Of a DNA stretch of 64,000 bases, positions 16,879 to 25,811 are shown piece after piece. The stretch is from Bradyrhizobium sp. 170. Its GTDB lineage: Bacteria > Pseudomonadota > Alphaproteobacteria > Rhizobiales > Xanthobacteraceae. The notes beneath the pieces were generated by a model, which searched no databases, was not told the DNA's origin, and was given only the letters and a program-made list of their open reading frames with translations. How positions within the stretch are numbered: position 1 is the first letter of the stretch; every line of letters starts with the position of its first letter. The translations under genes were made by a program, and so were the position numbers. The stretch lies in the NCBI RefSeq assembly GCF_023101085.1, contig NZ_CP064703.1, forward strand, positions 9,088,501 to 9,152,500, in the 5' to 3' direction.

Positions 16879-17685
16879 CTACCGCCCCAGCGCCAGCGCG
16901 ATCAGGCCGAGCGTGCCGATGACGACGCGCCACCACGCAAAGAGCGTGAATCCGTGGCGGGTGACGTAGGTCAGGAACGTCTTCACCACGATGATCGCCG
17001 TGATGAACGACACCACGAAGCCGATCGCGATGACGCCGATGTGATCGATCGTCATCTCGCCGCGGTTCTTGTAGAAATCATAGGCGAACGCGCCGACCAT
17101 GGTCGGAATCGCGAGAAAGAACGAGAACTCCGCCGCCGAGCGCTTGTCGCCGCCGAGCAGCATCGCCGCCACGATGCTGGCGCCGGAGCGCGATACGCCG
17201 GGAATCATCGCCACGCATTGCGCGATGCCGATCCACAGATACATCATCAGCGGATAGCGCGTGGCGTCGTCCTCGTGCGGCTTGAGATTGAGCTGATCGA
17301 CCCACAGCAGGATCGCGCCGCCGACGATCAGCGTGAAACACACCACCCACGGATTGAACAGCAATTCCTTGATGTATTTGCCGACAGCCAGGCCGACGAC
17401 CACCGCCGGCAGGAACGCCACCAGCACGCCGATGACGAATCGCCGGTCGTCGGGATTGGTGAACATGCCAAGCGCCACGCGCCACAGCTTGACGAAATAC
17501 AGCATCACGATCGCAAGGATCGCGCCGAGCTGAATCAGGATCACGAAACTCTGCCAGAAGGCGCCCTCGCCGAGGCCGAAGAAGCGTTGCGCCAACAGCA
17601 TATGGCCGGTGGAGGAAACCGGGAGAAATTCCGTGATACCCTCGATGATGCCGAGAATCACCGCCTTCACTGCATCCGACATCAT
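16879..17685 (-). CDS. uppP: Undecaprenyl-diphosphatase UppP (BacA)
   Basis: A 268-residue integral membrane phosphatase that recycles undecaprenyl pyrophosphate to the monophosphate carrier for peptidoglycan and O-antigen building; overexpression gives bacitracin resistance in the family. Both active-site motifs are present: GIIEGITEFLPVSSTGHMLL near the N-terminus and AMIPGVSRSGASIVAAMLLG near residue 165. About eight membrane helices are visible. The start MMSDAVKAVILG at 17685 is chosen over the upstream ATG 17763, whose extra 26 residues are hydrophilic and unlike the family. Confidence 0.95.
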   Translation of the reverse strand: MMSDAVKAVILGIIEGITEFLPVSSTGHMLLAQRFFGLGEGAFWQSFVILIQLGAILAIVMLYFVKLWRVALGMFTNPDDRRFVIGVLVAFLPAVVVGLAVGKYIKELLFNPWVVCFTLIVGGAILLWVDQLNLKPHEDDATRYPLMMYLWIGIAQCVAMIPGVSRSGASIVAAMLLGGDKRSAAEFSFFLAIPTMVGAFAYDFYKNRGEMTIDHIGVIAIGFVVSFITAIIVVKTFLTYVTRHGFTLFAWWRVVIGTLGLIALALGR

Positions 17686-17858
17686 GATGTGGTCCGTTTG
17701 GCTGGGAAAAGCGCGTTCTTCTCGCCTATTCCTCCCCATGCCGCAATCGCAAAAAAACGCCAAACATAGGTTGCCTCATACGCGTGCTTGGCTAGTGTCC
17801 CGATTCGCATGACGCGGCTTGAGGGTTCCTCAGGCCGCGATTTTACCCCAGGGATTTC

Positions 17859-18551
17859 ATGTACACGCTCTATCATCACCCGTTCTGCCCGCAGTCGCGC
17901 TTCATTCGCCTGGTGCTGGGCGAACACGGCCTCGACCTGCGCCTGGTGGAAGAGCGGGCCTGGGAGCGGCGCGAAGGGTTTCTCGTGCTCAATCCCGCGG
18001 GCACCACGCCGGTGTTGATGGCTGACGGTTTTCCGCCGATTCCGGGCGCCGGGATCATCGCCGAATATCTCGACGAAACGCACGGCCTGGAGGCGGGCGA
18101 GCGGCGGCTGCTGCCGGCCTCGATGGGCGAGCGTGTCGAGGTGCGCCGGCTGATGGCGTGGTTCAACGAAAAATTCTTCGAGGAGGTGTCGAACCCGCTG
18201 GTAACCGAGCGCATCTACAAGCGTTTCATGAGCGAGGAGAATGGCGGCGGCGCGCCGGCGACCGACGTAATCCGCGCGGCCAAGGTCAATGTGCGCTATC
18301 ATCTGGCCTATATCGGCTGGCTGGCGCAGACGCGGAATTTCCTCGCCGGCGACCGGCTGACCTACGCGGATCTCGCCGCCGCGGCGCATCTTTCGGCGAT
18401 CGATTATCTAGGCGACGTGCCATGGAGCGAGGACGACGCGGCAAAGGCGTGGTACGCGCGGGTAAAATCCCGCCCGTCGTTCCGCCCGCTGCTGAGCGAA
18501 TGGCTGGCGGGCGTGCCGGCGTCGCGCACCTATGTGGACCTCGACTTCTGA
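17859..18551 (+). CDS. Glutathione S-transferase family protein
   Basis: A 230-residue soluble GST. The thioredoxin-like N-domain starts [20 protein letters not shown] and contains the cis-Pro loop [14 protein letters not shown] and the acidic glutathione-binding turn ([10 protein letters not shown]). The all-helical C-domain contains [20 protein letters not shown], the family's N-capping box. The active residue is probably a Ser or Cys in HHPFCPQS. It conjugates glutathione or reduces electrophiles; the substrate is unknown. Its end overlaps the likely start of queG, suggesting translational coupling. Confidence 0.93.
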   Translation: MYTLYHHPFCPQSRFIRLVLGEHGLDLRLVEERAWERREGFLVLNPAGTTPVLMADGFPPIPGAGIIAEYLDETHGLEAGERRLLPASMGERVEVRRLMAWFNEKFFEEVSNPLVTERIYKRFMSEENGGGAPATDVIRAAKVNVRYHLAYIGWLAQTRNFLAGDRLTYADLAAAAHLSAIDYLGDVPWSEDDAAKAWYARVKSRPSFRPLLSEWLAGVPASRTYVDLDF

Positions 18552-19735
18552 ACAAGGCCGTCAAACTCTCCGCCGCCGATCTGAAGGCCGCGCTCAAGCG
18601 CGAAGCAGGGACGCTCGGTTTCGACTGCATCGGCGTGACCGGGCCCGACGCGATCGGCAGCGCCGGAAAATATTTTCGCGAGTTCCTCGATGCCGGTGCG
18701 CATGGCGACATGGACTGGCTTGCGGCGCAACCTGAACGGCGAATGGACCCGCGCGTGCTGTGGCCTGGCGTGCGCTCGATCATCATGCTCGGCTTCAATT
18801 ACGGCCCCGATGAAAATCCGCTCGCGCTTCTCGAACAACGTACGCGCGGCGCGATCTCCGCCTATGCGCAGGGCGACGACTATCACGACGTCATCAAGAA
18901 GCGACTGAAGACGCTGGCGAGGTGGCTGGTCGCCGCATCAGGCGAGGAAGTGAAAGTATTCATCGATACCGCAGCCGTGATGGAGAAGCCGCTGGCGCAG
19001 GCGGCGGGACTCGGCTGGCAGGGCAAGCACACCAACCTCGTCTCGCGCGAATTCGGCTCCTGGCTGTTTCTCGGCGCGATCTTCACGGCTGCCGACCTGC
19101 CGCGCGACGACGCCGACAGCGATCATTGCGGCTCCTGCAACGCCTGCCAGGAGATATGCCCGACCGCGGCATTCCCCGCGCCCTACAAGCTCGATGCGCG
19201 GCGCTGCATTTCGTATCTCACCATCGAGAACAGGGGCCCGATCCCGCACGAATTCCGCAAGAGCATCGGCAACCGCATCTATGGTTGCGACGACTGTCTC
19301 GCCGTGTGCCCGTGGAACAAGTTCGCGCAAGAGGGCCGCGAAGCCAAACTGGCCGCGCGCGCGGAGTTGCGTGCGCCGTCGCTGGCCGAGTTGGCGCGGC
19401 TCGACGACGCCGCATTCCGCGCGCTGTTTTCGAAATCACCGGTCAAGCGTATCGGCCGCGACCGTTTTGTCCGCAACGTGCTGATCGCGATCGGCAACGC
19501 CGACGATCCGTCGCTGGAGGCGGAGGCCGAACGCCTGCTGGATGATGCAAGCCCGCTGGTCCGCGGCGCGGCGGTGTGGGCGTTGTCGCAGTTGGTCGAG
19601 CGGGAGAGATTCGACGCGCTGGCGGCGAAGGCGATTGGCGCCGAAGCAGATGACGACGTGCGCGCGGAGTGGCAGCAGGCCTCCCAAACCTCGGCCGTCA
19701 TGCCCCGCGAAGGCGGGGCATCCAGTACGCCCTGA
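18500..19735 (+). CDS. queG: Epoxyqueuosine reductase QueG
   Basis: A cobalamin- and Fe-S-dependent enzyme of the final step of queuosine tRNA modification. Two 4Fe-4S ligand sets are clear: [16 protein letters not shown] and [15 protein letters not shown]. The N-terminal cobalamin domain holds [15 protein letters not shown] and [23 protein letters not shown]-like C-terminus follows ([19 protein letters not shown]). The start is uncertain. ATG 18500 overlaps the GST gene by 52 nt. Family length fits better with a CTG at 18548, which overlaps the GST stop as CTGA where orthologues might have ATGA. The last ~14 residues ([14 protein letters not shown]) come from a palindromic repeat beginning at 19696. 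Confidence 0.92.
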   Translation: MAGGRAGVAHLCGPRLLNKAVKLSAADLKAALKREAGTLGFDCIGVTGPDAIGSAGKYFREFLDAGAHGDMDWLAAQPERRMDPRVLWPGVRSIIMLGFNYGPDENPLALLEQRTRGAISAYAQGDDYHDVIKKRLKTLARWLVAASGEEVKVFIDTAAVMEKPLAQAAGLGWQGKHTNLVSREFGSWLFLGAIFTAADLPRDDADSDHCGSCNACQEICPTAAFPAPYKLDARRCISYLTIENRGPIPHEFRKSIGNRIYGCDDCLAVCPWNKFAQEGREAKLAARAELRAPSLAELARLDDAAFRALFSKSPVKRIGRDRFVRNVLIAIGNADDPSLEAEAERLLDDASPLVRGAAVWALSQLVERERFDALAAKAIGAEADDDVRAEWQQASQTSAVMPREGGASSTP

Positions 19736-19814
19736 TATCTCGGATGATTCGATATGGCACGGCGTGCTGGATCGTCCGCCCAGTGCGCAATTGCGCACAA
19801 GGCGGACGATGACA
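19696..19814. repeat. Palindromic repeat ('cgtcatgccccgcgaaggcgggg'), overlapping the queG 3' end
   Basis: It begins CGTCATGCCCCGCG inside queG and ends GGCGGACGATGACA. The middle arm 'ggcgtgctggatcgtccgccc' answers 'ggggcatccagtacgcc'. The right arm carries an extra palindromic stretch, AGTGCGCAATTGCGCAC. Confidence 0.75.
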
Positions 19815-19845
19815 GACGGAGTGAAATCCGCCATGGTCGCCCGCC

Positions 19846-20652
19846 ATGACAAAAAACCAGCCTTTCTTCACGCATAATCGCGACAGCGATACCTTCATGC
19901 CCACGCCCGTCTCCAACGGCCCGTGGGACCCCAATTCCCTGCACGGTCGTGTCGTGGTCGGCCTGCTCGCCCATGTGATCGAGCAGCGCCATGGCTCCGA
20001 CGATTTCATGCCGGCGCGGCTCACCGTCGACATGTTCCGCCTGCCGAACACCACGACGCCGATCGAGGTCACGACAAAAATCGTGCGCGACGGCCTGCGC
20101 ATCAAAGTGGTGGAAGCTGAGTTCCTCAGTGGCGGCACCCGCATGGCGCGCGCCTCCTGCCAGTTATTGCGCAAGACGGAAAACGCACCGGGCAACGTCT
20201 GGTCGCCGCCGAACTGGGACGCGCCGAAGCCGTCGGACATTCCAAGGCCCACCGATCCCCGGCTCGGCATGAACGGCAAATGGACTACGCGGCCGATCGT
20301 GGGCCATATGGGTTCGCTCGGGCCGCGGCGGCTGTGGATGAGCGAGGTGCGCGAACTCGTCGAGGGCGTGCCGATGTCGCCCTTCGTGCATGTCGCCACA
20401 GGAGCAGATTTCGCCAGCCCGTTCGCCAATGCCGGCGATCAGGGGCTCGGCTACATCAACAGCGATGTCACGCTCTATCTGCACCGGCTTCCGGTCACGC
20501 CGTGGGTCGGCTTCGACGTGGTCAACCACCACGCCACCGACGGCATCGCGATCGGCGAATGCTGGCTCTATGACGAGCAGGGACCGATCGGAACGTCGAC
20601 GGTGGCAGCGCTGGCGCAGCGCAAGCCGATGACAAATGTGCCGCCGCCGTAA
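19846..20652 (+). CDS. Acyl-CoA thioesterase-like protein (double hot-dog, TesB-like)
   Basis: A 268-residue protein. The first half holds SNGPWDPNSLHGRVVVGLLA and PARLTVDMFRLPNTTTP; the second holds YINSDVTLYLHRLPVTPWVG and GIAIGECWLYDEQGPIGTS. This two-hot-dog layout is that of TesB-like acyl-CoA thioesterases, which hydrolyse acyl-CoA to free acid and CoA. Start ATG 19846 follows the repeat directly and its SD is weak; the hydrophobic fold begins by residue 17, so a later start at residue 18 (MPTPVSNGPWD) is possible. Substrate unknown. Confidence 0.8.
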   Translation: MTKNQPFFTHNRDSDTFMPTPVSNGPWDPNSLHGRVVVGLLAHVIEQRHGSDDFMPARLTVDMFRLPNTTTPIEVTTKIVRDGLRIKVVEAEFLSGGTRMARASCQLLRKTENAPGNVWSPPNWDAPKPSDIPRPTDPRLGMNGKWTTRPIVGHMGSLGPRRLWMSEVRELVEGVPMSPFVHVATGADFASPFANAGDQGLGYINSDVTLYLHRLPVTPWVGFDVVNHHATDGIAIGECWLYDEQGPIGTSTVAALAQRKPMTNVPPP

Positions 20653-20679
20653 GGTTACTGCGCGCCCAAACTCTCACCT

Positions 20680-20785
20680 CGTTATTCCGGGGCGCGCGTA
20701 GCGCGAGCCCGGAATCCATTTCTCGTCGGCTTACGCGGCTCAATGGATTCCGGGCCAGCGCCAAGTGGCGCATCCCGGAATGACG
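20680..20785. repeat. Palindromic repeat, 'cgttattccggggcgcg' family
   Basis: Left arm CGTTATTCCGGGGCGCG and right arm CGCATCCCGGAATGACG, with inner CCCGGAATCCATTTCTCG/ATGGATTCCGGG. It is related to the element at 130-228 and lies between convergent genes. Confidence 0.8.
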
Positions 20786-20803
20786 AAGAAGAGATGTTTC
20801 CGT

Positions 20804-21274
20804 TCACTCCGCCAGATGCCGCTTCATCTCCGGCCGCGCCTTCAGCGCCGCGCCCTGCTTGGCAACGATCTTGACGATGCGCTCCGGCGCAAACTTGATA
20901 TCGACGAACGCCGGCGCGGTGTTGGCGACCTCATGGTACTCCGTGATCTTTCCGTCGCGCAGCCGCATGATCGCAACGCCCTCGAACATCGCGCGCGCCC
21001 CCTCGGCCTCGGGCAGTGTCGAGCGGTAGCTGAAGGTGTAGCGCGCATAGAGCATCTCGCCGTCGCTGACGGGATCGTGCATGTCCCAGCGAAAATCGGT
21101 GGCCGTGCGATAGAACCAGTCGTCGATCAATTCGGCGATCTTCGCGCGGCCTGCGAACGCGCCGTAGAACACGTCGTGATAGACGCCGTCTTCGGTGAAC
21201 AGTTCCGAGAAAGCCTTGCCGTTGCGCTGTTCGACCGCGTCGCAGAAAGCGCGGAGCATGGTGGACGTGTTCAT
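20804..21274 (-). CDS. SnoaL-like / NTF2-fold protein
   Basis: A 156-residue protein of the NTF2 cone fold. It starts MNTSTMLRAFCDAVEQRNGK and contains AFSELFTEDGVYHDVFYGAF, IDDWFYRTATDFRWDMHDPV and an edge strand MRLRDGKITEYHEVAN. This is the SnoaL-like pattern seen in polyketide cyclases, ketosteroid isomerases and many uncharacterised enzymes, so the reaction is unknown. The start at 21274 has GGAGAC upstream, and the N-terminus matches family length; a longer start at 21355 would read through repeat sequence. The hydrolase gene upstream is on the same strand but separated by a repeat. Confidence 0.82.
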   Translation of the reverse strand: MNTSTMLRAFCDAVEQRNGKAFSELFTEDGVYHDVFYGAFAGRAKIAELIDDWFYRTATDFRWDMHDPVSDGEMLYARYTFSYRSTLPEAEGARAMFEGVAIMRLRDGKITEYHEVANTAPAFVDIKFAPERIVKIVAKQGAALKARPEMKRHLAE

Positions 21275-21309
21275 GGCGCTGTCTCCGTTCGTTCGTGCGC
21301 GCGGCCCAT

Positions 21310-21421
21310 CCTTCGAGGCTCGCCCAGCGGTGCAAGTGCACCGCAAGGCTCGCACCTCAGGATGACGTCTTTTTTTGTGGCCGTCACCCTGAGGTGCGCG
21401 CCCTTGCGCGCCTCGAAGGGT
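21310..21421. repeat. Palindromic repeat, 'cttcgaggctcgc...gcgcctcgaagg' family
   Basis: Outer arms CCTTCGAGGC and GCCTCGAAGG, inner arms CACCTCAGGATGACG and GTCACCCTGAGGTG, around a run of T. This is a common Bradyrhizobium-type intergenic repeat, here between two minus-strand genes. Confidence 0.82.
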
Positions 21422-21430
21422 GGGGCTTGC

Positions 21431-22222
21431 TCAGATCTCCGCCACCGCCGCCGTGATCCTTGCGATGTCCTGTGGGCGCGACAGGCGATGGTCGCCGTCC
21501 TGGATCATGGTCAGCACCACGTCCTCGGCCGGCAGCCGGTGCGCCAGCGCGAAAGCGTGCTGCCAGGGCACGTCGGGGTCCTGCGCGCCCTGCAGGATGC
21601 GAACCGGGCATCCGACTTCGATGGCGCTGCCGAGCAGGAGATGGTTGCGGCCCTCCTCGATCAGGGCGCGTGTGATCGGATAGGGCGCGCCGTCGCCATA
21701 CTCCGACGGCCGCATCCACACGCCCTTGGTCGTGATCTCCTCGCGGACCTCGTCGGAGAATGCGTTCCACATCAGTTGCTCGGTGAAGTCGGGCGCCGGC
21801 GCGATCAGCACCAGCCCGGCGAGATCAGCCGCCTTCGCATCGCGGTTGGCGATGGCGCGCGCCAGCAAGAGCGCCATCCAGCCGCCCATCGACGAGCCGA
21901 TCACGACCTGCGGCCCCCGGCAGAACTGCTCGAACACGGCGACGGCCTCTTCCAGCCAGCGCCCGATGGTGCCGTCGATGAAAGCGCCGCCCGATTCGCC
22001 ATGGCCGGAATAATCGAACCTGATACAGGCGCGGCCGTGTTCCGCGGCCCAGGCGTCCAGCGCCAGCGCCTTGGTGCCCCGCATGTCGGAATTGAAGCCG
22101 CCCAGCCAGAACAGCCCGGGCCCGCCGCCGTCACGGGCCCGCACGGCAATCCGACGGCGGCCATCGCCCTCCCCCACCTCGATAAAGGCCGGTTCCTGGT
22201 CGATTGATGCTGAATTGGTCAT
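21431..22222 (-). CDS. Alpha/beta hydrolase
   Basis: A 263-residue alpha/beta-hydrolase. The nucleophile elbow is VVIGSSMGGWMALLLARAIA (G-x-S-x-G). The oxyanion strand is GLFWLGGFNSDMRGTKALAL, an RFDYSGHGESGG motif follows, and the acid/His pair is seen in ILQGAQDPDVPW and IQDGDHRLSRPQD. This resembles small carboxylesterase/palmitoyl thioesterase-like hydrolases (ABHD10 type). Substrate unknown. MTNSASIDQEPAF at 22222 is preferred over ATG 22267, which adds residues without homology. Confidence 0.87.
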   Translation of the reverse strand: MTNSASIDQEPAFIEVGEGDGRRRIAVRARDGGGPGLFWLGGFNSDMRGTKALALDAWAAEHGRACIRFDYSGHGESGGAFIDGTIGRWLEEAVAVFEQFCRGPQVVIGSSMGGWMALLLARAIANRDAKAADLAGLVLIAPAPDFTEQLMWNAFSDEVREEITTKGVWMRPSEYGDGAPYPITRALIEEGRNHLLLGSAIEVGCPVRILQGAQDPDVPWQHAFALAHRLPAEDVVLTMIQDGDHRLSRPQDIARITAAVAEI

Positions 22223-22443
22223 GGATCTGTCACTCTCGCCGCTGCTTTGTCCGTGAGCGCGCTTCATCGGTCAAGCGCGGCCGGACTTTGCTTGCGCATC
22301 CGGCCGCCGAGCTATATTTGCCTGAAGTGACCGAAATGCCTCGCATTTGACGGTTTTCGGGCGCAGGCCGTGAGTTCGCTTGCTGTTATCAGCGTATTGC
22401 TTCAAACTACGACCCTTCCTTTCACAACTTTGGAGAGTTACCC

Positions 22444-22983
22444 ATTCGCCGTCCCAACAGAGCCCCGCCCGCTGCAACCAAAGACGGGCCGCGCACCAAT
22501 GATGATATCCGCAACGCGCAGATCCAGCTGATCGATCAGACCGGCCTCAACCACGGAACCGTCGAAACCGTGGTCGCCATCAAGATGGCCCTCGAGGCGG
22601 GCATGGATCTCGTCGAGATTTCGCCGAACAACAATCCTCCCGTTTGCAAAATTATGGACTACGGGAAGTTCAAGTATTCGGCACAGAAGAAAGCCGCCGA
22701 GGCGCGCAAGAAGCAGAAGATCGTCGAGATCAAGGAGATCAAGCTGCGGCCGATGATCGACGATCACGATTACGACGTGAAGATGCGCGCGATGCAGCGG
22801 TTCTTCGAGGAAGGCGATAAGGTCAAGATCACCTTGCGCTACCGTGGCCGCGAAATGGCGCACCAGGAAATCGGCACCAAGCTTCTCGACAAGGTCAAGG
22901 CCGACGTCGCCGAGTTCGCCAAGGTCGAGCAGGACGCGCGTTTCGAAGGCCGCCAGGTCGTGATGGTGCTGGCGCCGCGCTGA
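22444..22983 (+). CDS. infC: Translation initiation factor IF-3, starting at AUU
   Basis: A 179-residue IF-3 that binds the 30S subunit and checks start-codon pairing. The N-domain begins [20 protein letters not shown] and holds [17 protein letters not shown]; the C-domain has [20 protein letters not shown] and [16 protein letters not shown]. The only position giving a full N-domain is ATT at 22444, with a strong SD (TTGGAGAG, 22430-22437) 6 nt before it; no ATG, GTG or TTG exists in frame between the upstream stop and that point. The first in-frame conventional start is GTG at 22570, inside the N-domain. An AUU start underlies IF-3 autoregulation in E. coli infC. Confidence 0.93.
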   Translation: MRRPNRAPPAATKDGPRTNDDIRNAQIQLIDQTGLNHGTVETVVAIKMALEAGMDLVEISPNNNPPVCKIMDYGKFKYSAQKKAAEARKKQKIVEIKEIKLRPMIDDHDYDVKMRAMQRFFEEGDKVKITLRYRGREMAHQEIGTKLLDKVKADVAEFAKVEQDARFEGRQVVMVLAPR

Positions 22984-23009
22984 TTTGAGTTGATTGGAAT
23001 TGATGGAGA

Positions 23010-23042
23010 GCGGCCCGTTGGATCATCCGGCGGGCCGTTTTC
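23010..23042 (+). terminator. Intrinsic terminator after infC
   Basis: GCGGCCCG (23010-23017) pairs with CGGGCCG (23031-23037), with CCGG in the loop, followed by TTTTC. It lies 27 nt after the infC stop. Confidence 0.85.
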
Positions 23043-23130
23043 GTAGCCCGGATGGAGCGAAGCGCAATCCGGGACAGGTCGATCCGCTGATACGGCGGCC
23101 CCGGATTTCGCTGCGCTTCATCCGTGCTAC
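23043..23130. repeat. Palindromic repeat family B ('gtagcccggatggagcgaagcg'), copy 1
   Basis: Left arm GTAGCCCGGATGGAGCGAAG and right arm GCTGCGCTTCATCCGTGCTAC. Other copies are at 58573-58660 and 60710-60861, with a short fragment near 35273. Confidence 0.88.
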
Positions 23131-23141
23131 AGGTTGCGCGC

Positions 23142-23567
23142 TCAGCCCCGCGTGGCCTGCCAGGTGCCGCTGCAGCGGTCGCCGGTGATGATGCCGTGCC
23201 ATGCGCCCGCGCCGTGGGTGCGGGCGAGGCGGCCGCCGCCGCTCGCCTTGGATGCGCCGACCGAAACTCTGACCGCAACCGCTCCGGCACGATTGACCGA
23301 TCCCGAGACCCTGCCGCCGCCCGCCGATAAAACGCGGCTGCCGACGACCGTGAATGGGACGCTATAACCGGAACTGCAGTTGCCCCGCGTGGTGGCGAAG
23401 ACCACGTTCCATATGCCGTCATAGACCCCGGCCCTGCGGCGGGTCGCAGCGTCGGCCGAAGGCGGCACCGCCATCGCGGCGAATACGGCAAGGATCGGGA
23501 GCCAGCGCAGGGTACGCCGGCCGGGAAGAGCGGAAAAACGGGCAATCGGTTGCTGAAAACGGGTCAT
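23142..23567 (-). CDS. Exported protein of unknown function
   Basis: A 141-residue protein with a Sec signal (TLRWLPILAVFAAMAVPPSA, cleavage near ADA-AT). The mature part is about 100 residues: GVYDGIWNVVFATTRGNCSS, SVPFTVVGSRVLSAGGGRVS and a C-terminal WHGIITGDRCSGTWQATR. The two Cys residues probably pair. The W-x-V...N-C-S...G-x-W pattern recurs in small secreted Bradyrhizobium proteins, but no function is known to me. AGGAAG lies 5-10 nt before ATG 23567. It is convergent with infC. Confidence 0.75.
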   Translation of the reverse strand: MTRFQQPIARFSALPGRRTLRWLPILAVFAAMAVPPSADAATRRRAGVYDGIWNVVFATTRGNCSSGYSVPFTVVGSRVLSAGGGRVSGSVNRAGAVAVRVSVGASKASGGGRLARTHGAGAWHGIITGDRCSGTWQATRG

Positions 23568-23787
23568 TTTCTTCCTGTTCCGGGCTCAGATGTTAACGAC
23601 ATCGCGGATAGGTAGCAGCACCGGCTTGCGCGGTTCATCATTGCCAATTGGCGCTTCCTCTGCCATAAGCCCGACCTTCATCGCCCGGCTGATCAAGGGC
23701 TGCCGTGTCGGTGTCCGTGCGGGTTGGTTCGTTTTCGAAAAAACCTGAGCACTTTCAACGCTCTAACGAGCATTTTAAGCCGCAAAA

Positions 23788-23808
23788 GCGCCCCTCGGGC
23801 GCATTTTT
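23788..23808 (+). promoter_or_regulatory. Terminator-like hairpin in the rpmI leader (possible attenuator)
   Basis: GCGCCC (23788-23793), CTC, GGGCGC (23797-23802), A and TTTTT form a compact terminator hairpin that ends 22 nt before the rpmI ATG. As the rpmI-rplT transcript must cross it, it is more likely a regulated attenuator than an ordinary terminator. L20-dependent control of rpmI-rplT is known in other bacteria. Confidence 0.55.
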
Positions 23809-23830
23809 CTGTGGCCGATAGGAGAGCCAA

Positions 23831-24031
23831 ATGCCCAAGCTGAAGACCAAGTCAGGCGCTAAAAAGCGCTTCAAGGTGACTGCCACCGGCAAAGTGATGC
23901 ACGCCCAGCGCGGCAAGCGCCACGGCATGATCAAGCGGACCAAGAAGCAGATTCGTCAGCTCCGCGGCACCCGCGTGCTGTTCAAGACCGACGGCGACAA
24001 CGTCAAGAAGTACTTCTTGCCGAACGCCTGA
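23831..24031 (+). CDS. rpmI: 50S ribosomal protein L35
   Basis: A 66-residue basic protein matching L35 throughout: [20 protein letters not shown], then [20 protein letters not shown] and the C-terminal [13 protein letters not shown]. It binds 23S rRNA in the large subunit. It precedes rplT by 78 nt, the conserved pair. infC lies about 850 nt upstream, separated by a minus-strand gene and a repeat, so the usual infC-rpmI-rplT operon is split and rpmI needs its own promoter in 23568-23787. AGGAGAG lies just before the start. Confidence 0.97.
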   Translation: MPKLKTKSGAKKRFKVTATGKVMHAQRGKRHGMIKRTKKQIRQLRGTRVLFKTDGDNVKKYFLPNA

Positions 24032-24109
24032 TCGCGCTCGCGCTTCCGCTAAAGCCGGCCGCGTCCGCGCGGCGATCCATCACCGATTTAAAATTCAAGG
24101 ATAGCAGTC

Positions 24110-24469
24110 ATGTCTCGCGTCAAACGCGGTGTGACCTCTCACGCCAGGCACAAGAAAGTCTACAAGGCCGCCAAGGGTTTCCGCGGCCGCCGCAAGAACA
24201 CCATCCGCGCGGCGAAAGCCGCCGTCGAGAAGGCCGGCCAATATGCCTTCCGCGACCGCAAGCGCAAGAAGCGCACGTTCCGCGCGCTCTGGATCCAGCG
24301 CATCAATGCCGCGGTACGTCCGTTCGGCATGACCTACAGCGTCTTTATCAACGGCCTCTCGAAGTCGGGCATCACGGTGGACCGCAAGGTGCTGTCGGAT
24401 CTCGCCATCACCGAGCCCGCGGCGTTCCAGGCGATCGCCGAGAAGGCCAAGGCCGCGCTGGCGGCGTAA
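24110..24469 (+). CDS. rplT: 50S ribosomal protein L20
   Basis: A 119-residue L20, essential for early 50S assembly and a translational repressor of its own operon in several bacteria. It begins [20 protein letters not shown] with the basic extended arm, continues [20 protein letters not shown], and ends in the globular [20 protein letters not shown]. Length is standard. It forms an operon with rpmI and is followed by a palindromic repeat and pheS. Confidence 0.97.
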   Translation: MSRVKRGVTSHARHKKVYKAAKGFRGRRKNTIRAAKAAVEKAGQYAFRDRKRKKRTFRALWIQRINAAVRPFGMTYSVFINGLSKSGITVDRKVLSDLAITEPAAFQAIAEKAKAALAA

Positions 24470-24507
24470 GCCGTCGCTGCTTGGTTCTTCTGCGATGTTT
24501 TTGAGGT

Positions 24508-24600
24508 CGTCATGTCCGGGCTTGTCCCGGCCATCCACGCGGCCTTCCTTCTCGCAAACGCTGTAAGACGTGGATGCCCGGGACAAGCCCGGGCATGACG
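24508..24600. repeat. Palindromic repeat family C ('cgtcatgtccgggcttgtcccgg'), copy 1
   Basis: Arms CGTCATGTCCGGGCTTGTCC and GGACAAGCCCGGGCATGACG, with inner GCCATCCACG/ACGTGGATGCC. The second copy is at 44097-44223. It lies between rplT and pheS on the same strand and may punctuate the transcript. Confidence 0.9.
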
Positions 24601-24643
24601 GGCTAGGAGCATCGGCTTTAGCATCCTAGTCAAAAGGATTGCC

Positions 24644-25726
24644 ATGACCGATCTCGCTCAACTCGAATCCCAGATTCTCGCCGATGTCGCCGCAGCCGGC
24701 GATGAAGCCGCCCTCGAAGCCGTGCGCGTCGCAGCACTCGGCAAGAAAGGCTCGATCTCCGCGTTGCTCGCCACGCTCGGCAAGATGTCGCCGGACGAGC
24801 GGAAGACGCAAGGCGCCGCCATCAATCTCGCCAAGGACAAGGTGACCCAGGCGCTTTCGGCGCGCCGCGACATCCTGAAATCGGCGGCGCTCGATGCCCG
24901 GCTTGCCTCCGAGACCATCGACGTCACGCTGCCGCTGCGCGAGGCGCCCGCGGAAGCCGGCCGCATCCATCCGCTGAGCCAGGTGTTCGAGGAGGTCAAC
25001 ACGATCTTCGCCGACATGGGCTTTGCGATCGCCGAAGGTCCCGACATCGAGACCGATGATTACAACTTCACAAAACTGAATTTCCCTGAGGGCCATCCGG
25101 CGCGGGAGATGCACGACACCTTCTTCTTCAACCTTGGGGAGGACGGTTCGCGCATGCTGTTGCGCACGCATACGTCGCCGGTGCAGGTGCGCACGATGCT
25201 CACGCAGAAACCGCCGATCCGCGTGGTCTGCCCGGGCCGCACCTATCGCATCGATTCCGATGCGACGCATACGCCGCAGTTCCATCAGGTCGAGGGCCTC
25301 GTCATCGACAAGGGCTCGCATCTCGGCCACCTCAAATGGATCCTGCACGAGTTCTGCAAGGCGTTCTTCGAGGTCGACCACATCAACATGCGGTTCCGGC
25401 CGTCGTTCTTCCCGTTCACCGAGCCCTCGCTCGAAGTCGACATCCAGTGCCGGCGCGATAAGGGCGAGATCCGCTTCGGCGAAGGCGAGGACTGGCTCGA
25501 GATTCTCGGCTGCGGGATGGTGCATCCGAACGTGCTGCGCGCCTGCGGCATCGATCCCGACGTCTATCAGGGCTTTGCCTGGGGCATGGGTATCGACCGC
25601 ATCGCGATGCTGAAATACGGCATCGCCGACCTGCGGCAATTGTTCGAGAACGACGTGCGCTGGCTTTCGCATTACGGCTTCAAGCCGCTCGACATCCCGA
25701 CGCTCGCGGGGGGATTGAGCACGTGA
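24644..25726 (+). CDS. pheS: Phenylalanine-tRNA ligase alpha subunit
   Basis: A 360-residue catalytic subunit of the (alpha-beta)2 class II synthetase that charges tRNA-Phe. It has the N-terminal coiled coil (about 1-85) and then class II motifs 1-3: [40 protein letters not shown] and [18 protein letters not shown]. The phenylalanine-specificity position region reads [18 protein letters not shown]. The SD AAAAGGA precedes ATG 24644. It forms an operon with pheT, with an 85-nt gap. Confidence 0.98.
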   Translation: MTDLAQLESQILADVAAAGDEAALEAVRVAALGKKGSISALLATLGKMSPDERKTQGAAINLAKDKVTQALSARRDILKSAALDARLASETIDVTLPLREAPAEAGRIHPLSQVFEEVNTIFADMGFAIAEGPDIETDDYNFTKLNFPEGHPAREMHDTFFFNLGEDGSRMLLRTHTSPVQVRTMLTQKPPIRVVCPGRTYRIDSDATHTPQFHQVEGLVIDKGSHLGHLKWILHEFCKAFFEVDHINMRFRPSFFPFTEPSLEVDIQCRRDKGEIRFGEGEDWLEILGCGMVHPNVLRACGIDPDVYQGFAWGMGIDRIAMLKYGIADLRQLFENDVRWLSHYGFKPLDIPTLAGGLST

Positions 25727-25811
25727 ACGCCGCCGAGACTGCCGTTGCGGAGAGCGCCCCCACCCTGACCCTGCCCCGCGCGCGGGAGCGGGGACAAGAG
25801 AAGCAAAGATC

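Noticed and set aside
20765..22207. 480-codon plus-strand frame spanning the NTF2-like and hydrolase genes
   Set aside because: It crosses an intergenic palindromic repeat and both minus-strand genes; composition is that of an antisense frame.
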